Below are positions 25,293 to 34,092 of a stretch of DNA of 64,000 nt, piece after piece. Positions within the stretch are counted from its first letter, which is position 1. Every line of letters starts with the position of its first letter. Origin of the DNA: UTCHB3 sp008363265 (GTDB taxonomy: Bacteria > Bacteroidota > Ignavibacteria > Ignavibacteriales > Ignavibacteriaceae); assembly GCA_045863055.1 (NCBI GenBank), contig BTUW01000001.1:124001-188000 (forward strand), given 5' to 3'. Below the pieces are notes generated by a model. That model worked only from the letters and a program-made list of their open reading frames with translations. It ran no database searches and was not told the DNA's origin. The translations under genes were made by a program, and so were the position numbers.

Positions 25293-25326
25293 TTTGACAC
25301 ATTTCACTTTTCAATCATTATCTTTG
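25293..25326 (+). promoter_or_regulatory. Possible Bacteroidota-type housekeeping promoter of the Deg protease gene
   Basis: TTTG at 25293-25296 and TATCTTTG at 25319-25326 resemble the -33 TTTG and -7 TAnnTTTG elements described for Bacteroidota primary sigma factor, with 22 bases between them (slightly long). This would start transcription about 30 bases before the ATG at 25363. Whether this organism uses that consensus is unknown. Confidence 0.35.
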
Positions 25327-25362
25327 GATATTGTATTGATTTAATTATCGATGAGGCCTTAA

Positions 25363-26502
25363 ATGAGGAAAAAACTTGTAATATTCGTAGCTGTCTTTCT
25401 GACTCTTGTTTCATCCGCGATCTTTCTTTTGAATGGCGACAATTCAACCGGGAAGAGCGTCTATGAGAACTCGGAATCGATCTCGAAGGACAGGGAAAAT
25501 ATAATTACCAAAACTGTTGCACGGGTCTCCCCTGCCATTGTCGGGATCAACGTCATAGAAGTCCGGCAGGTGAACAATCCTTTCTTTAACCCATTCTTCA
25601 ACGATCCCTTCTTTCAGCAATTCTTTGGTGATCAGAGTTACTCACAGGAAGTGAAAGGTCTTGGATCCGGATATCTGATATCTTCTGATGGTTACATCCT
25701 GACCAATGATCATGTGGCAGGTAATGCGAAGAAAGTTACGGTGACCCTTACCGATGGAAGGCATTTTGAAGCGAAGATCATTGGAACGGACAAGGTTTCC
25801 GACATCTGTCTTTTAAAGATCGAAGAAAAGAACCTCCCTTTTCTCAAACTTGGTAACTCGGATGATATAATTATTGGCGAGTGGTCGATCGCTCTCGGTA
25901 ACCCTTTCGGGCTTTTCGATGTTAATGACAAACCCACTGTAACTGTCGGAGTTATTTCTGCAGTGAACATGAATCTGGAACCTGTTGAAGATAGATTTTA
26001 CCTCAAAATGATTCAAACCGACGCAGCGATAAACGGCGGCAATTCAGGAGGTCCCCTCGTCAATTCCGTTGGTGATGTAATTGGAATGAACACCATCATT
26101 TACTCAACAGGCAGTGGCCGCGGAAGTATCGGTCTCGGTTTTGCGATACCGATAAACAAGGTGAAAAGAATTGTTGATGAACTTAAAGTTAAAGGCGAAA
26201 TTGATCGTAATTTCTTTACAGGACTTGGCGTGCAGGACATCGATGAGAAGATCGCAGCATACTTCAAACTTCCCAATTCACGCGGTGTAATTGTAAACAG
26301 TGTGATGAAAAACTCTCCTGCTGAAAAAAGCGGTTTCAAGAACGGTGATGTGATCCTCGCGCTTGAAGATTTTAAGATCAGCAACAGAAATACTTTGCTC
26401 GGTGCGCTGCAGGAATTCAGGACGGGACAGACTGTCAAGTTCACCGTTTTAAGAGACGAAAAAAATATCGATCTGGATATGGAACTGGAAAGAAGAAAAT
26501 GA
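25363..26502 (+). CDS. HtrA/Deg-family periplasmic serine protease with one PDZ domain
   Basis: 379 residues. N-terminal membrane anchor or signal segment (LVIFVAVFLTLVSSAIFLL), a Phe/Asn/Pro-rich stretch (FFNPFFNDPFFQQFFG, about 74-89) typical of DegP/DegQ relatives, then a trypsin-like domain with H117 (TNDHVAG), D147 (KVSDICLL) and S228 (NGGNSGGPL), and a single PDZ domain (about 275-375). With one PDZ and an anchor it resembles DegS/HhoA-type more than DegP. It degrades or senses misfolded envelope proteins. SD is weak. The stop overlaps the purB start by 4 bases. Confidence 0.92.
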   Translation: MRKKLVIFVAVFLTLVSSAIFLLNGDNSTGKSVYENSESISKDRENIITKTVARVSPAIVGINVIEVRQVNNPFFNPFFNDPFFQQFFGDQSYSQEVKGLGSGYLISSDGYILTNDHVAGNAKKVTVTLTDGRHFEAKIIGTDKVSDICLLKIEEKNLPFLKLGNSDDIIIGEWSIALGNPFGLFDVNDKPTVTVGVISAVNMNLEPVEDRFYLKMIQTDAAINGGNSGGPLVNSVGDVIGMNTIIYSTGSGRGSIGLGFAIPINKVKRIVDELKVKGEIDRNFFTGLGVQDIDEKIAAYFKLPNSRGVIVNSVMKNSPAEKSGFKNGDVILALEDFKISNRNTLLGALQEFRTGQTVKFTVLRDEKNIDLDMELERRK

Positions 26503-27794
26503 TAGACCGTTATACCCTTCCTGATATGAGGAGGATATGGAGCGATCAGTTCAAGTATGAAACATGGCTGAAAGTTGAGATACTTGCCACCGAAGCCCGG
26601 GTGAATATGGGTCAGGTTCCACCTGAAGACCTTGAGGTCATCAAAGAGAAGGCTGCCTTTTCAGTTGATCGCATTAATGAAATTGAAAATACCACTCACC
26701 ACGATGTTATTGCATTTCTTACGAATGTCAATGAGAACATCGGAGCCGAAAGTCGTCATCTTCACTTCGGAATGACCTCTTCAGATGTTCTGGATACTGC
26801 GCTCTCCTACCAGATCAAAGAGGCCTCTCATATAATCCATAAGAAGGTGGATGAACTGATCGAAGTGCTCGCAACCAGGGCAAAAGAACACAAGAATACA
26901 CTTTGTATTGGCAGAACGCACGGAATACACGCTGAAGTAACAACGATGGGTTTAAAGTTCGCTCAGTGGTTCGATGAAATGAGAAGAAACAGAAAGAGGC
27001 TAAACGACGCGATTTTTGAGATTTCGACCGGCAAGATATCCGGAGCGGTGGGAACCTTCGACCATCTTTCACCGGAAGTGGAAGAGTATGTGTGCAAGCA
27101 ACTCGGTCTTCGGCCGGAACCTGTTTCGACTCAGGTGATTCAGAGGGACAGGCACGCATATTATCTTTCCGTACTCGCGATAATGGCCGGTACGCTCGAA
27201 AAGATAGCAACAGAAGTCCGTCACCTTCAGAAAACTGAAGTACTGGAGGTCGAAGAGTTTTTCGGTAAAGGCCAGAAGGGTTCATCGGCAATGCCGCACA
27301 AAAGGAACCCGATAGTATGCGAGAGGATCACCGGAATGGCAAGGATGATGCGCTCATATGTAAGTCCCGGAATAGAGAATATTTCGCTCTGGCACGAGAG
27401 GGATATCTCTCACTCCTCCGTGGAAAGGGTTGTGTTCCCTGACGCAACGATCCTGATGGACTACATGCTGCAAAAGTCGATCGATCTGATCTGGAAGTTG
27501 ATCGTGTATCCTGAGAATATGATGAGGAACATTCAACTTACAAGAGGATTGATATTTTCACAAAAGGTTCTGCTGGCTCTTACAGAGTCGGGACTCACAC
27601 GTGAAGAGTCGTACGCCGCAGTTCAGGAGGCAGCGATGCGTGTTTGGAGGGATACCTCTCTAAACCTTAAGGATGAACTCCTCAAGAATGAGAAAGTGAG
27701 AGACAGGGTTTCACTTGAGAAATTCGATGAAATATTCGACCTGCAAAATTCCCTGAAAAATCTCGACCATATTTTCCACCGGACTTTTGGTTAA
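26499..27794 (+). CDS. purB: Adenylosuccinate lyase
   Basis: 431-residue fumarase/aspartase-superfamily enzyme cleaving SAICAR and adenylosuccinate in purine synthesis. Seen are the N-terminal YTLPDMRRIWSD, THHDVIAFLTNV, HFGMTSSDVLDTA (catalytic His segment), RTHGIHAEVTTMGLK, and the flexible signature loop GSSAMPHKRNPI. Length fits the short bacterial type. It is translated together with the upstream protease gene (ATGA overlap) and closed by a terminator. Confidence 0.96.
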   Translation: MIDRYTLPDMRRIWSDQFKYETWLKVEILATEARVNMGQVPPEDLEVIKEKAAFSVDRINEIENTTHHDVIAFLTNVNENIGAESRHLHFGMTSSDVLDTALSYQIKEASHIIHKKVDELIEVLATRAKEHKNTLCIGRTHGIHAEVTTMGLKFAQWFDEMRRNRKRLNDAIFEISTGKISGAVGTFDHLSPEVEEYVCKQLGLRPEPVSTQVIQRDRHAYYLSVLAIMAGTLEKIATEVRHLQKTEVLEVEEFFGKGQKGSSAMPHKRNPIVCERITGMARMMRSYVSPGIENISLWHERDISHSSVERVVFPDATILMDYMLQKSIDLIWKLIVYPENMMRNIQLTRGLIFSQKVLLALTESGLTREESYAAVQEAAMRVWRDTSLNLKDELLKNEKVRDRVSLEKFDEIFDLQNSLKNLDHIFHRTFG

Positions 27795-27802
27795 TAAAAA
27801 AA

Positions 27803-27834
27803 AGAAAGGCCGGAGATCTCTCTTCGGCCTTTTT
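27803..27834. terminator. Bidirectional terminator between purB and the ALDH7 gene
   Basis: AAAGGCCG (27805-27812) and CGGCCTTT (27825-27832) pair around a 12-base loop. TTTTT follows on the plus strand. A run of A (27796-27803) gives a T-run on the minus strand, so both convergent genes are served. Confidence 0.88.
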
Positions 27835-27850
27835 CTTCGAACAAAGATTC

Positions 27851-29383
27851 TTATATATCGAACTTTATTCCCTGAGCCAGGGGCATTTGGTTCGAGAAGT
27901 TGATCGTATTGGTCTGCCTTCTCATGTAAGCCCTCCAGGCATCGGAACCTGATTCACGACCGCCACCGGTTTCTTTTTCACCGCCGAACGCACCGCCAAT
28001 TTCAGCACCCGAAGTACCGATGTTAACGTTTGCGATTCCACAGTCTGAGCCGCGAGCAGAGAGGAATTCTTCTGTTTCTCTCATGTTGAGTGAGAATATC
28101 GCAGAAGACAGACCCTGCACCACATCATTCTGAATTCTGATCGCTTCTTTAACGTCACCTTTGTACTTAATAAGATAAAGAATCGGAGCGAATGTCTCTT
28201 CCTGAACGATCGGGAAATGGTTCTCAACTTCACAGATCGCCGGTCTTACGTAACATCCTGACTCGTAACCTTCGCCGGTGAGTACCTCACCACCATATAT
28301 GATAGTACCGCCCGATTTTTTAACCTCTTCCAGAGCGTTTGTGAAATCTTTCACTGCGCCCTTATCGATCAGCGGTCCCACGTGATATGAGGTGTCGAGA
28401 GGATTACCGATACGGAGTGAACCATAGGCCTTCACGAGAGTTTCTTTGATCCTGTCGTAGATACTTTCGTGAATGATCAGTCTGCGGGTTGAAGTGCAAC
28501 GCTGTCCGGCAGTACCGACGGCCCCGAAAACTATAGCGGGTACAGCGATCTGCAGATCAGCGTCAGGTGTAAGAATTATCGCGTTGTTTCCGCCGAGTTC
28601 CATGATGGCTTTTCCGAATCTTGCAGCGATTACCGAATTTGCATGGCGTCCGACCCTGGTCGAACCTGTTAACGAAACCAAAGGTACACGTTTATCGTTG
28701 AGGATTCTCTCACCAACAGTTGAGCCTTTACCCACGATAAGATTGAATATTCCTTCCGGGAGATCGTTGGCCTCGAGTACTCTGGCTATGATCTTCTGTA
28801 CAGCGATAGCTGCGAGAGGTACCTTTGAGCTTGGCTTCCAGAGATTCACATCACCACAAACTGCGGCTATCATGGCATTCCATGAGTATACCGCCACCGG
28901 GAAATTGAATGCTGAAATTGTACAAACTATTCCAAGCGGATGCCACTGCTCGTACATTCTGTGATCTTTTCTCTCAGAATGCATCGAAAGGCCATACAGT
29001 TGTCTGGATAGCCCAACCGCGAAATCGCAGATGTCGATCATCTCCTGCACTTCACCCCAGCCTTCCTGGAGTGATTTACCCATCTCATAAGAAACGAGTC
29101 TTCCAAGAGGATCTTTAAATTTACGGAGTTCTTCACCGATCTGCCTGACTATCTCGCCTCTTTTTGGAGCGGGTACATCTCTCCAATACAGAAAAGCTTC
29201 TGATGCCTTGGCCATCATTTCTTCATAATCGGCTTCCGAAGCCTGATGAACTACACCAATTTTTTCACCGGAACCGGGTGAATATATCTCCAGGATGCCG
29301 CCGCCTTCCGATCTTTTCCATTCACGACCGGTGCAGGCACCATAATTTACGTCTTCAATTCCAAGTTGTTTAAGGAATTCCAT
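27851..29383 (-). CDS. amaB: ALDH7-type aldehyde dehydrogenase (probable alpha-aminoadipic semialdehyde dehydrogenase)
   Basis: 510-residue NAD(P)-dependent dehydrogenase. Seen are ISAFNFPVAVYSWN, KPSSKVPL, SLTGSTRVG (cofactor site), MELGGNNAIIL (general base Glu) and TAGQRCTSTRR (catalytic Cys). The length, GQRCTSTRR and the terminal FGGEKETGGGRESGSDAWRAYMRR region are those of the antiquitin/ALDH7 group, which oxidises alpha-aminoadipic semialdehyde or its cyclic form piperideine-6-carboxylate to 2-aminoadipate. The divergent neighbour makes exactly this substrate from lysine, which supports the call. The gene symbol follows the Pseudomonas nomenclature and is inferred from family and context. 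Confidence 0.85.
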   Translation of the reverse strand: MEFLKQLGIEDVNYGACTGREWKRSEGGGILEIYSPGSGEKIGVVHQASEADYEEMMAKASEAFLYWRDVPAPKRGEIVRQIGEELRKFKDPLGRLVSYEMGKSLQEGWGEVQEMIDICDFAVGLSRQLYGLSMHSERKDHRMYEQWHPLGIVCTISAFNFPVAVYSWNAMIAAVCGDVNLWKPSSKVPLAAIAVQKIIARVLEANDLPEGIFNLIVGKGSTVGERILNDKRVPLVSLTGSTRVGRHANSVIAARFGKAIMELGGNNAIILTPDADLQIAVPAIVFGAVGTAGQRCTSTRRLIIHESIYDRIKETLVKAYGSLRIGNPLDTSYHVGPLIDKGAVKDFTNALEEVKKSGGTIIYGGEVLTGEGYESGCYVRPAICEVENHFPIVQEETFAPILYLIKYKGDVKEAIRIQNDVVQGLSSAIFSLNMRETEEFLSARGSDCGIANVNIGTSGAEIGGAFGGEKETGGGRESGSDAWRAYMRRQTNTINFSNQMPLAQGIKFDI

Positions 29384-29713
29384 CTTTTCTCCCGAAATTA
29401 AATAAATTCATACAGGAAATATATGTATATCATATTTTCAATCATGTAGTAGTTGTTACATTTTTTCGGCATAGTGAAATTAATTTTACACAACCTCTTT
29501 ACCCGCTACTCAAAAATGCTTATATTTAGGTCATGAAAAGTCTGTTTTCACTTCCACCCGTAAGAACTTATAATGAGCCATTCAGTCCAAGGCTCCTGCG
29601 TAGCTACTTCGTATCGAAATTCGAATCTGTGTTCTAACAGCACACCCCCTTCTATTTAAACTTTTTTTATTTTTTTACTTTTCAAACGCATTAAAACCAC
29701 TCGGGAGGTGTAT
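29384..29713. other. 330-bp divergent intergenic region between ALDH7 and lat genes
   Basis: AT-rich region with no tRNA or insertion sequence. It must hold the promoters of both lysine-degradation genes. Visible items: a 35-codon frame at 29533-29637 (plus) encoding a basic, aromatic-rich peptide beginning MKSLFSLPPVRTY; an 11-bp palindrome TCGAAATTCGA just inside the end of that frame; two T-runs at about 29663-29685; and a strong GGGAGG SD before lat. The short frame may be a leader peptide or chance. Confidence 0.4.
29533..29637 (+). CDS. Possible 34-residue leader peptide upstream of lat (doubtful)
   Basis: ATG at 29533 to TAA at 29635-29637. The peptide is basic and aromatic (4 Arg, 2 Lys, 5 Phe, 2 Tyr). 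It has no recognisable family and no good SD. It ends 76 bases before lat and is followed by T-rich sequence, as a leader peptide might be. It contains only two lysines, so simple lysine-codon attenuation is unlikely. I rate it as more likely chance than real. Confidence 0.15.
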   Translation: MKSLFSLPPVRTYNEPFSPRLLRSYFVSKFESVF

Positions 29714-31057
29714 ATGCTTCATGATGTTGCCACAAGCAAACATTTGATCAGCCCTGATGATGTATTTCCGGTACTCCACAAACATATATTGGCCGACGGA
29801 TACGATTTTGTCCTTGATATCAAAAAGAGCCATGGAAGACGAATGGTGGAAGAAAGAACCGGGGATGAATACCTCGATTTCTTCTCTTTCTTCGCATCTT
29901 CAGCCCTTGGGATGAATCATCCAAAGTTGAACAACCCTGAATTCAGGGAGAAACTGGCATGGGCTGCGCTCAACAAACCTTCAAACTCAGATATCTACAC
30001 TGTTTATAAAGCTGAACTCGTTGATGTAATAAGCAAATACGCGATGCCGGAGCATTTCAAGTACCTCTTTTTTGTTGAAGGTGGTGCCGTTGCAGTCGAA
30101 AATGGCCTGAAGGTTGCGTTCGACTGGAAAGTACGCCAGAACTTCAGAAAGGGCTACAAAGAAGAAAAAGGCCATCAGGTACTTCACTTCAAAGAAGCAT
30201 TCCACGGAAGAACGGGTTATACGATGTCACTGACAAATACCGACCCTAACAAGGTTGATCTCTTCCCGAAATTCAACTGGCCAAGAGTTTTAAATCCCAA
30301 GATCAAGTTCCCGCTTGAAGAGAATCTTGAAGAAGTGATCAAAGCTGAGCAGGAATCGATCGATCAGATCCATGCTGCCATTAAGGCAAATCCTGATGAT
30401 ATTGCTGTGATCATAATCGAGCCGATCCAGGCAGAAGGTGGCGATAACCATTTCAGGAAGGAATTTCTTCTAAAACTGCGGGAGATCGCGGACGAAAACG
30501 ATATTATGCTGATGTTCGATGAAGTTCAGACAGGTGTCGGTCTTACCGGTAAAATGTGGGCTTCAGAGCATTTTGTAATGCCTGACATCCTCTCCTTCGG
30601 CAAGAAGATGCAGGTATGTGGAATCATGGTCAGCGACCGTGTAAACAAGGAGCCGGATAATGTGTTTAAAGTGTCATCAAGGATCAACTCAACATGGGGT
30701 GGCAATCTGACTGATATGGTTAGAGCCGCAAAGATTCTCGAAGTGATCCACGAAGACGGTTTGGTTCAGCATTCTGCAGATATGGGAGATGTCTTACTCG
30801 CTGAACTGAGAGATATGCAGCATGAATTCCCCACTTTGGTATCAAATGTCAGGGGAAAAGGTTTGATGAGCGCCTTCGATTTCAATGATAAATCGATCCG
30901 TAATGAATTCGTCTCACGCTGCTGGAAGGATAAACTTATGATCCTTTCCTGCGGCGAAAGAAGCATCAGGTTCAGAACCCCGCTTACTGTTGAAAAAGAT
31001 GAACTTCATGAGGGTTGCAAAATTATCAGAGAAGTGTTAAATTCGCTTGTCAAATAA
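29714..31057 (+). CDS. lat: L-lysine 6-transaminase
   Basis: 447 residues from ATG 29714, chosen over an in-frame GTG six bases upstream because GGGAGG sits 6 bases before the ATG. A fold-type I PLP aminotransferase of the LAT subfamily: an RTGDEYLDFFSFFASSALGMNHP opening, FVEGGAVAVENGLKVAFDWK, HGRTGYTMSLTNT, FDEVQTGVG, and SFGKKMQ with the PLP lysine. LAT moves the epsilon-amino group of lysine to 2-oxoglutarate, giving alpha-aminoadipic semialdehyde and glutamate. The divergent ALDH7 gene would oxidise the product. Followed by a terminator. Confidence 0.92.
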   Translation: MLHDVATSKHLISPDDVFPVLHKHILADGYDFVLDIKKSHGRRMVEERTGDEYLDFFSFFASSALGMNHPKLNNPEFREKLAWAALNKPSNSDIYTVYKAELVDVISKYAMPEHFKYLFFVEGGAVAVENGLKVAFDWKVRQNFRKGYKEEKGHQVLHFKEAFHGRTGYTMSLTNTDPNKVDLFPKFNWPRVLNPKIKFPLEENLEEVIKAEQESIDQIHAAIKANPDDIAVIIIEPIQAEGGDNHFRKEFLLKLREIADENDIMLMFDEVQTGVGLTGKMWASEHFVMPDILSFGKKMQVCGIMVSDRVNKEPDNVFKVSSRINSTWGGNLTDMVRAAKILEVIHEDGLVQHSADMGDVLLAELRDMQHEFPTLVSNVRGKGLMSAFDFNDKSIRNEFVSRCWKDKLMILSCGERSIRFRTPLTVEKDELHEGCKIIREVLNSLVK

Positions 31058-31093
31058 TTAAAGTTGTATATACCTTTAAACTACTTGCATCGG

Positions 31094-31124
31094 ACGGCTC
31101 CCTCACGGGAGCCGTTTCGATTTT
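31094..31124. terminator. Terminator between convergent lat and apt
   Basis: ACGGCTCCC (31094-31102), loop TCAC, GGGAGCCGT (31107-31115): 9 perfect pairs, mostly GC, then TTTCGATTTT on the plus side. The T-run is imperfect but the stem is strong. Confidence 0.85.
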
Positions 31125-31143
31125 AAAGACAGTTAACCGGTTT

Positions 31144-31668
31144 TTAGTTCTCGTCGTGGTACGCGATCAGGGTACCGACATCATATCCAGTAAGTTTTTC
31201 CCTGCCGGGAAGAAATGTCAGTTCGATCAGGAACTGGATGGAAGCGACCTTTCCACCGGCTTTTTCAATCAATTTAACCGCTGCCTGAGCAGTACCGCCT
31301 GTGGCCAGAAGGTCATCATGCAGCAGCACAATATCACCCGGTTTGACCGAATCGACGTGCATTTGGATTGAGTCGGTCCCGTACTCCAGTTCGTAACTTT
31401 CGGAGAAGGTCTTGGAAGGAAGTTTTCCCGGTTTTCTGATCAGTACGAAACCAGCGTTCAGTTTCGAGGCGACAATCCCGCCTAATATAAAACCTCTCGA
31501 TTCGATTCCGGCCACTTTTGTGATTCCGAGATCTTTGACCTTCTGATATATCTGATCCGCGGCTGCGTTAAGTGCTGCCGGCTCCTCGAGCAGTGTTGTG
31601 ATATCTCGGAACATGATGCCCGGTTTTGGGAAGTCTTTGATGCTTCTGATACTCTGCTTAAGATCCAT
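31144..31668 (-). CDS. apt: Adenine phosphoribosyltransferase
   Basis: 174-residue type I phosphoribosyltransferase salvaging adenine to AMP with PRPP. Seen are the N-terminal IRSIKDFPKPGIMFRDIT (hood), AGIESRGFILGG, LPSKTFSESYELEYG, and the PRPP loop LLHDDLLATGGTAQA. Length is normal. It is the last gene of a six-gene minus-strand run starting at the MFS transporter. Confidence 0.95.
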   Translation of the reverse strand: MDLKQSIRSIKDFPKPGIMFRDITTLLEEPAALNAAADQIYQKVKDLGITKVAGIESRGFILGGIVASKLNAGFVLIRKPGKLPSKTFSESYELEYGTDSIQMHVDSVKPGDIVLLHDDLLATGGTAQAAVKLIEKAGGKVASIQFLIELTFLPGREKLTGYDVGTLIAYHDEN

Positions 31669-31679
31669 AATCCAGCCTC

Positions 31680-32429
31680 CTACTTGTTGAGAAATTTATC
31701 GATGCCATTCTTGAATTCATCAGTCGTACGGCTGATGACATTATACTTTTGCGAAATCCTTACCGCCTCACGGTGATCGAGATTTTTGATGGTTCTGATC
31801 AGGTGTTTTGTCTGTTTAATGCTCTCTGATGAGTTCCTGTTCAGTTTTTCGGCAAGTGCCATACTCTCCTGCAGGGCGTTATCAGCCACTACATCCACAA
31901 GGCCGATCTGAAGGGCGCGCTCGGCATTCAGGATCTCAGCGGATATCAGAAGCTGTCTTGCCTTGAACTCACTTATTCGTCTTAGCAACAGAAATGATAC
32001 TATTGCAGGAAGAAAACCTATTTTTACCTCGCTGTAGCCAAGCATTGCATTTTCCGCATCCGCCACGATGAAGTCGCAGGCGGTTGCGAGTCCACAACCA
32101 CCTGCTATGGCAGGACCATTAACTGCCGCTATAGTGGGTTTGTACGACTCGTATACAGTAAGAATCAATTCGGTTATTAATGAGGAATCGAGGTCATTGT
32201 CAGCAATTCCGTTCTTTCTAAGATCCTGAAGGTACTGCAGGTCTGCACCCGCTGAAAAAGCCTTCCCCGCACCTGTTATCACAATTGTTTTGATCCTGTC
32301 ATCCTGTTCAAATGCTCTGAATTTAGCAATAAATTCCCTTATCAGAGCCGGAGAAAGAGCATTTCTTTTTTCTTCCCTTGCCAGGGTTAGAACTGCGGTT
32401 TCATTTTCAATTGATACTGTTATCATCAT
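31680..32429 (-). CDS. Enoyl-CoA hydratase/isomerase family protein
   Basis: 249-residue crotonase-fold protein. CoA-binding and oxyanion segments are seen in AFSAGADLQYLQ and NGPAIAGGCGLATACD. One catalytic Glu is kept in YSEVKIGFLPA. The position equivalent to Glu144 of rat enoyl-CoA hydratase is Gly (GGCGLA), as in methylglutaconyl-CoA hydratases and several isomerases. A leucine- or fatty-acid-degradation role is possible but not proven by context. The start overlaps the polX-like gene stop by 4 bases. Confidence 0.85.
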   Translation of the reverse strand: MMITVSIENETAVLTLAREEKRNALSPALIREFIAKFRAFEQDDRIKTIVITGAGKAFSAGADLQYLQDLRKNGIADNDLDSSLITELILTVYESYKPTIAAVNGPAIAGGCGLATACDFIVADAENAMLGYSEVKIGFLPAIVSFLLLRRISEFKARQLLISAEILNAERALQIGLVDVVADNALQESMALAEKLNRNSSESIKQTKHLIRTIKNLDHREAVRISQKYNVISRTTDEFKNGIDKFLNK

Positions 32430-34087
32430 TTTCTCCTGATGAATTGTCTGAATTCATCGAGTGCGAGGCAGTTAATTACCTCATTTCTGTCCATACCTCC
32501 CTTTCGGGCGATACGGATACCATACTCAACACTTTTAAGTTGTGTGGTTGAATGCGCATCAGGATTTATACTGAATTTACACCCGATTTCCCGGGCCCTG
32601 TAAATCCTTCGCCAGTCGAGATCAAGCCTGTAGGCTGATGCATTGATCTCAAGGGCAACATCGTTCGCCTTGCAGGCGTCGATGATCTTGTCGAAGTCGG
32701 CCTCAAATTCAGGTCTCTCCAACAGTATTCTGCCACTGGGGTGCCCCAGAACATCCGCATGCCGGTTTTCCACGGCCCTGATAATTCTCGCGGTCATATC
32801 CTCTTTGTTCTGGGAGAAACGGGAATGGATCGATGCAACGACAAAATCAAAATTGTTCAGAAATTCATCGCCATAGTCGAGTGTACCGTCTCTTAGAATG
32901 TCCGCCTCTATCCCGTGAAATATGGTTACTCCCAAAGCATCAGCAACTCTTGATATCTCTTCCTTTTGCTGAAACACCCTCTCTTCACTTAATCCATTCG
33001 CCTGAAAAGAAGCTTTGCTGTGATCACAAACTGCGAAGTAATCGTATCCCATTGCAATTCCGGCTGATACCATCTCCTGAAGCGTGTTTGATCCGTCCGA
33101 ATAATTTGTGTGGAAGTGGAAGCAACCTTTAAAATCTTCAGGGAAGAGGTCGGAACCTTCAAATCTCGCATCATGAATCCGGGGCAGCAGGCCGGCTTCC
33201 CGCATCTCGGGAATAATGTATTCAAAGCCGAAATAATCAAAAATATCCACTTCAGAGTTCACTTCTTTTCCGATCGATATCTTTGCATCATACTTCTGAA
33301 CAAACTCTGATGAACCGGTGGTTGTGTATAATTTTCTAAAAAATCCGGCCTGTTCTTCTTCCAGATGAATAAGCAGTTTTGTTTTCCCTTTATAGCTGGA
33401 GACAGTGCCATACTCAAGATCAGGCAGAGCAAGCACGTCCCTAAGTTCAGTGAGTACGGTGGCAGTATCTTTTGTCATTATTACGAATTCGAGCTGCGAG
33501 ATAACTTCCATGCTTCTTCTGAAATCACCTGATACTGAAAAGAGCTCTATTTTGCTGATCGATCTCATCTTCTCTTCGATGTCACTCACAATCATGGTTG
33601 CAGCATCGAGACGAAGTTGAGTTTGATTCTGCTTGTATGCAATTATGTGCTGGAGTAATTTATCAGCACTCGCCTGTGTGAATCCTTTTACACTTGCCAA
33701 CCCGCCTGAAAGGCAGAACGCCTCAAGTCTGGCAATATCAGTGATCTCGTGATCATAATACAGTTGAACGGCTTTTTTAGGTCCCAAACCCCTTATTTGG
33801 TTGATCTCTATCAACCCCTTTGGAATCTCAGCCTCCAGTTCACGGAGGGCAGAAGAATATCCCATGTTAAAGTAATCAGCGACTATGGAGAGTATCCCTC
33901 TACCTATTCCGGGCACTGCTGCGAGCCGGCCTGAATCAAACATCTCTGAAAGATCGTCTGAGATACCGGAAATGATCGTGTATGCTTTTCGGAATGCATT
34001 GATCTTGAAGACATTCTCCCCTTTGAGTTCAAGGAGATATGTGATCTGATCGATGATCTTCAAAAGATTGATTTTATCTTCGTTCAT
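32426..34087 (-). CDS. PolX-like protein: degenerate DNA polymerase X core with intact PHP domain
   Basis: 553 residues with the domain order of bacterial PolX: helical lyase-like region (1-60), helix-hairpin-helix motifs (AAVPGIGRGI about 56-66 and IRGLGPKKAV about 98-107), a nucleotidyltransferase palm (about 160-300), and a PHP phosphoesterase domain (about 320-550). In the palm the expected DxD reads Q198-L-E200 (VISQLEF), and the region of the third aspartate reads TKLLIHL, so polymerase activity is unlikely. PHP metal ligands remain: HFHTNYSDG, CDHSK, GIEADIL, SIHSRF, HPSGR, PDAHS. It probably acts as a nuclease or phosphoesterase in DNA repair. Confidence 0.88.
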   Translation of the reverse strand: MNEDKINLLKIIDQITYLLELKGENVFKINAFRKAYTIISGISDDLSEMFDSGRLAAVPGIGRGILSIVADYFNMGYSSALRELEAEIPKGLIEINQIRGLGPKKAVQLYYDHEITDIARLEAFCLSGGLASVKGFTQASADKLLQHIIAYKQNQTQLRLDAATMIVSDIEEKMRSISKIELFSVSGDFRRSMEVISQLEFVIMTKDTATVLTELRDVLALPDLEYGTVSSYKGKTKLLIHLEEEQAGFFRKLYTTTGSSEFVQKYDAKISIGKEVNSEVDIFDYFGFEYIIPEMREAGLLPRIHDARFEGSDLFPEDFKGCFHFHTNYSDGSNTLQEMVSAGIAMGYDYFAVCDHSKASFQANGLSEERVFQQKEEISRVADALGVTIFHGIEADILRDGTLDYGDEFLNNFDFVVASIHSRFSQNKEDMTARIIRAVENRHADVLGHPSGRILLERPEFEADFDKIIDACKANDVALEINASAYRLDLDWRRIYRAREIGCKFSINPDAHSTTQLKSVEYGIRIARKGGMDRNEVINCLALDEFRQFIRRK

Positions 34088-34092
34088 GGTGT

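Noticed and set aside
29600..29660. tRNA-like TTCGAATC loop
   Set aside because: No acceptor or anticodon stem can be formed around it, and there is no CCA-compatible 3' end.
31680..32429. Inactive crotonase because of the Glu-to-Gly change
   Set aside because: The same change is normal in several active members, such as methylglutaconyl-CoA hydratases, and the other Glu is kept.
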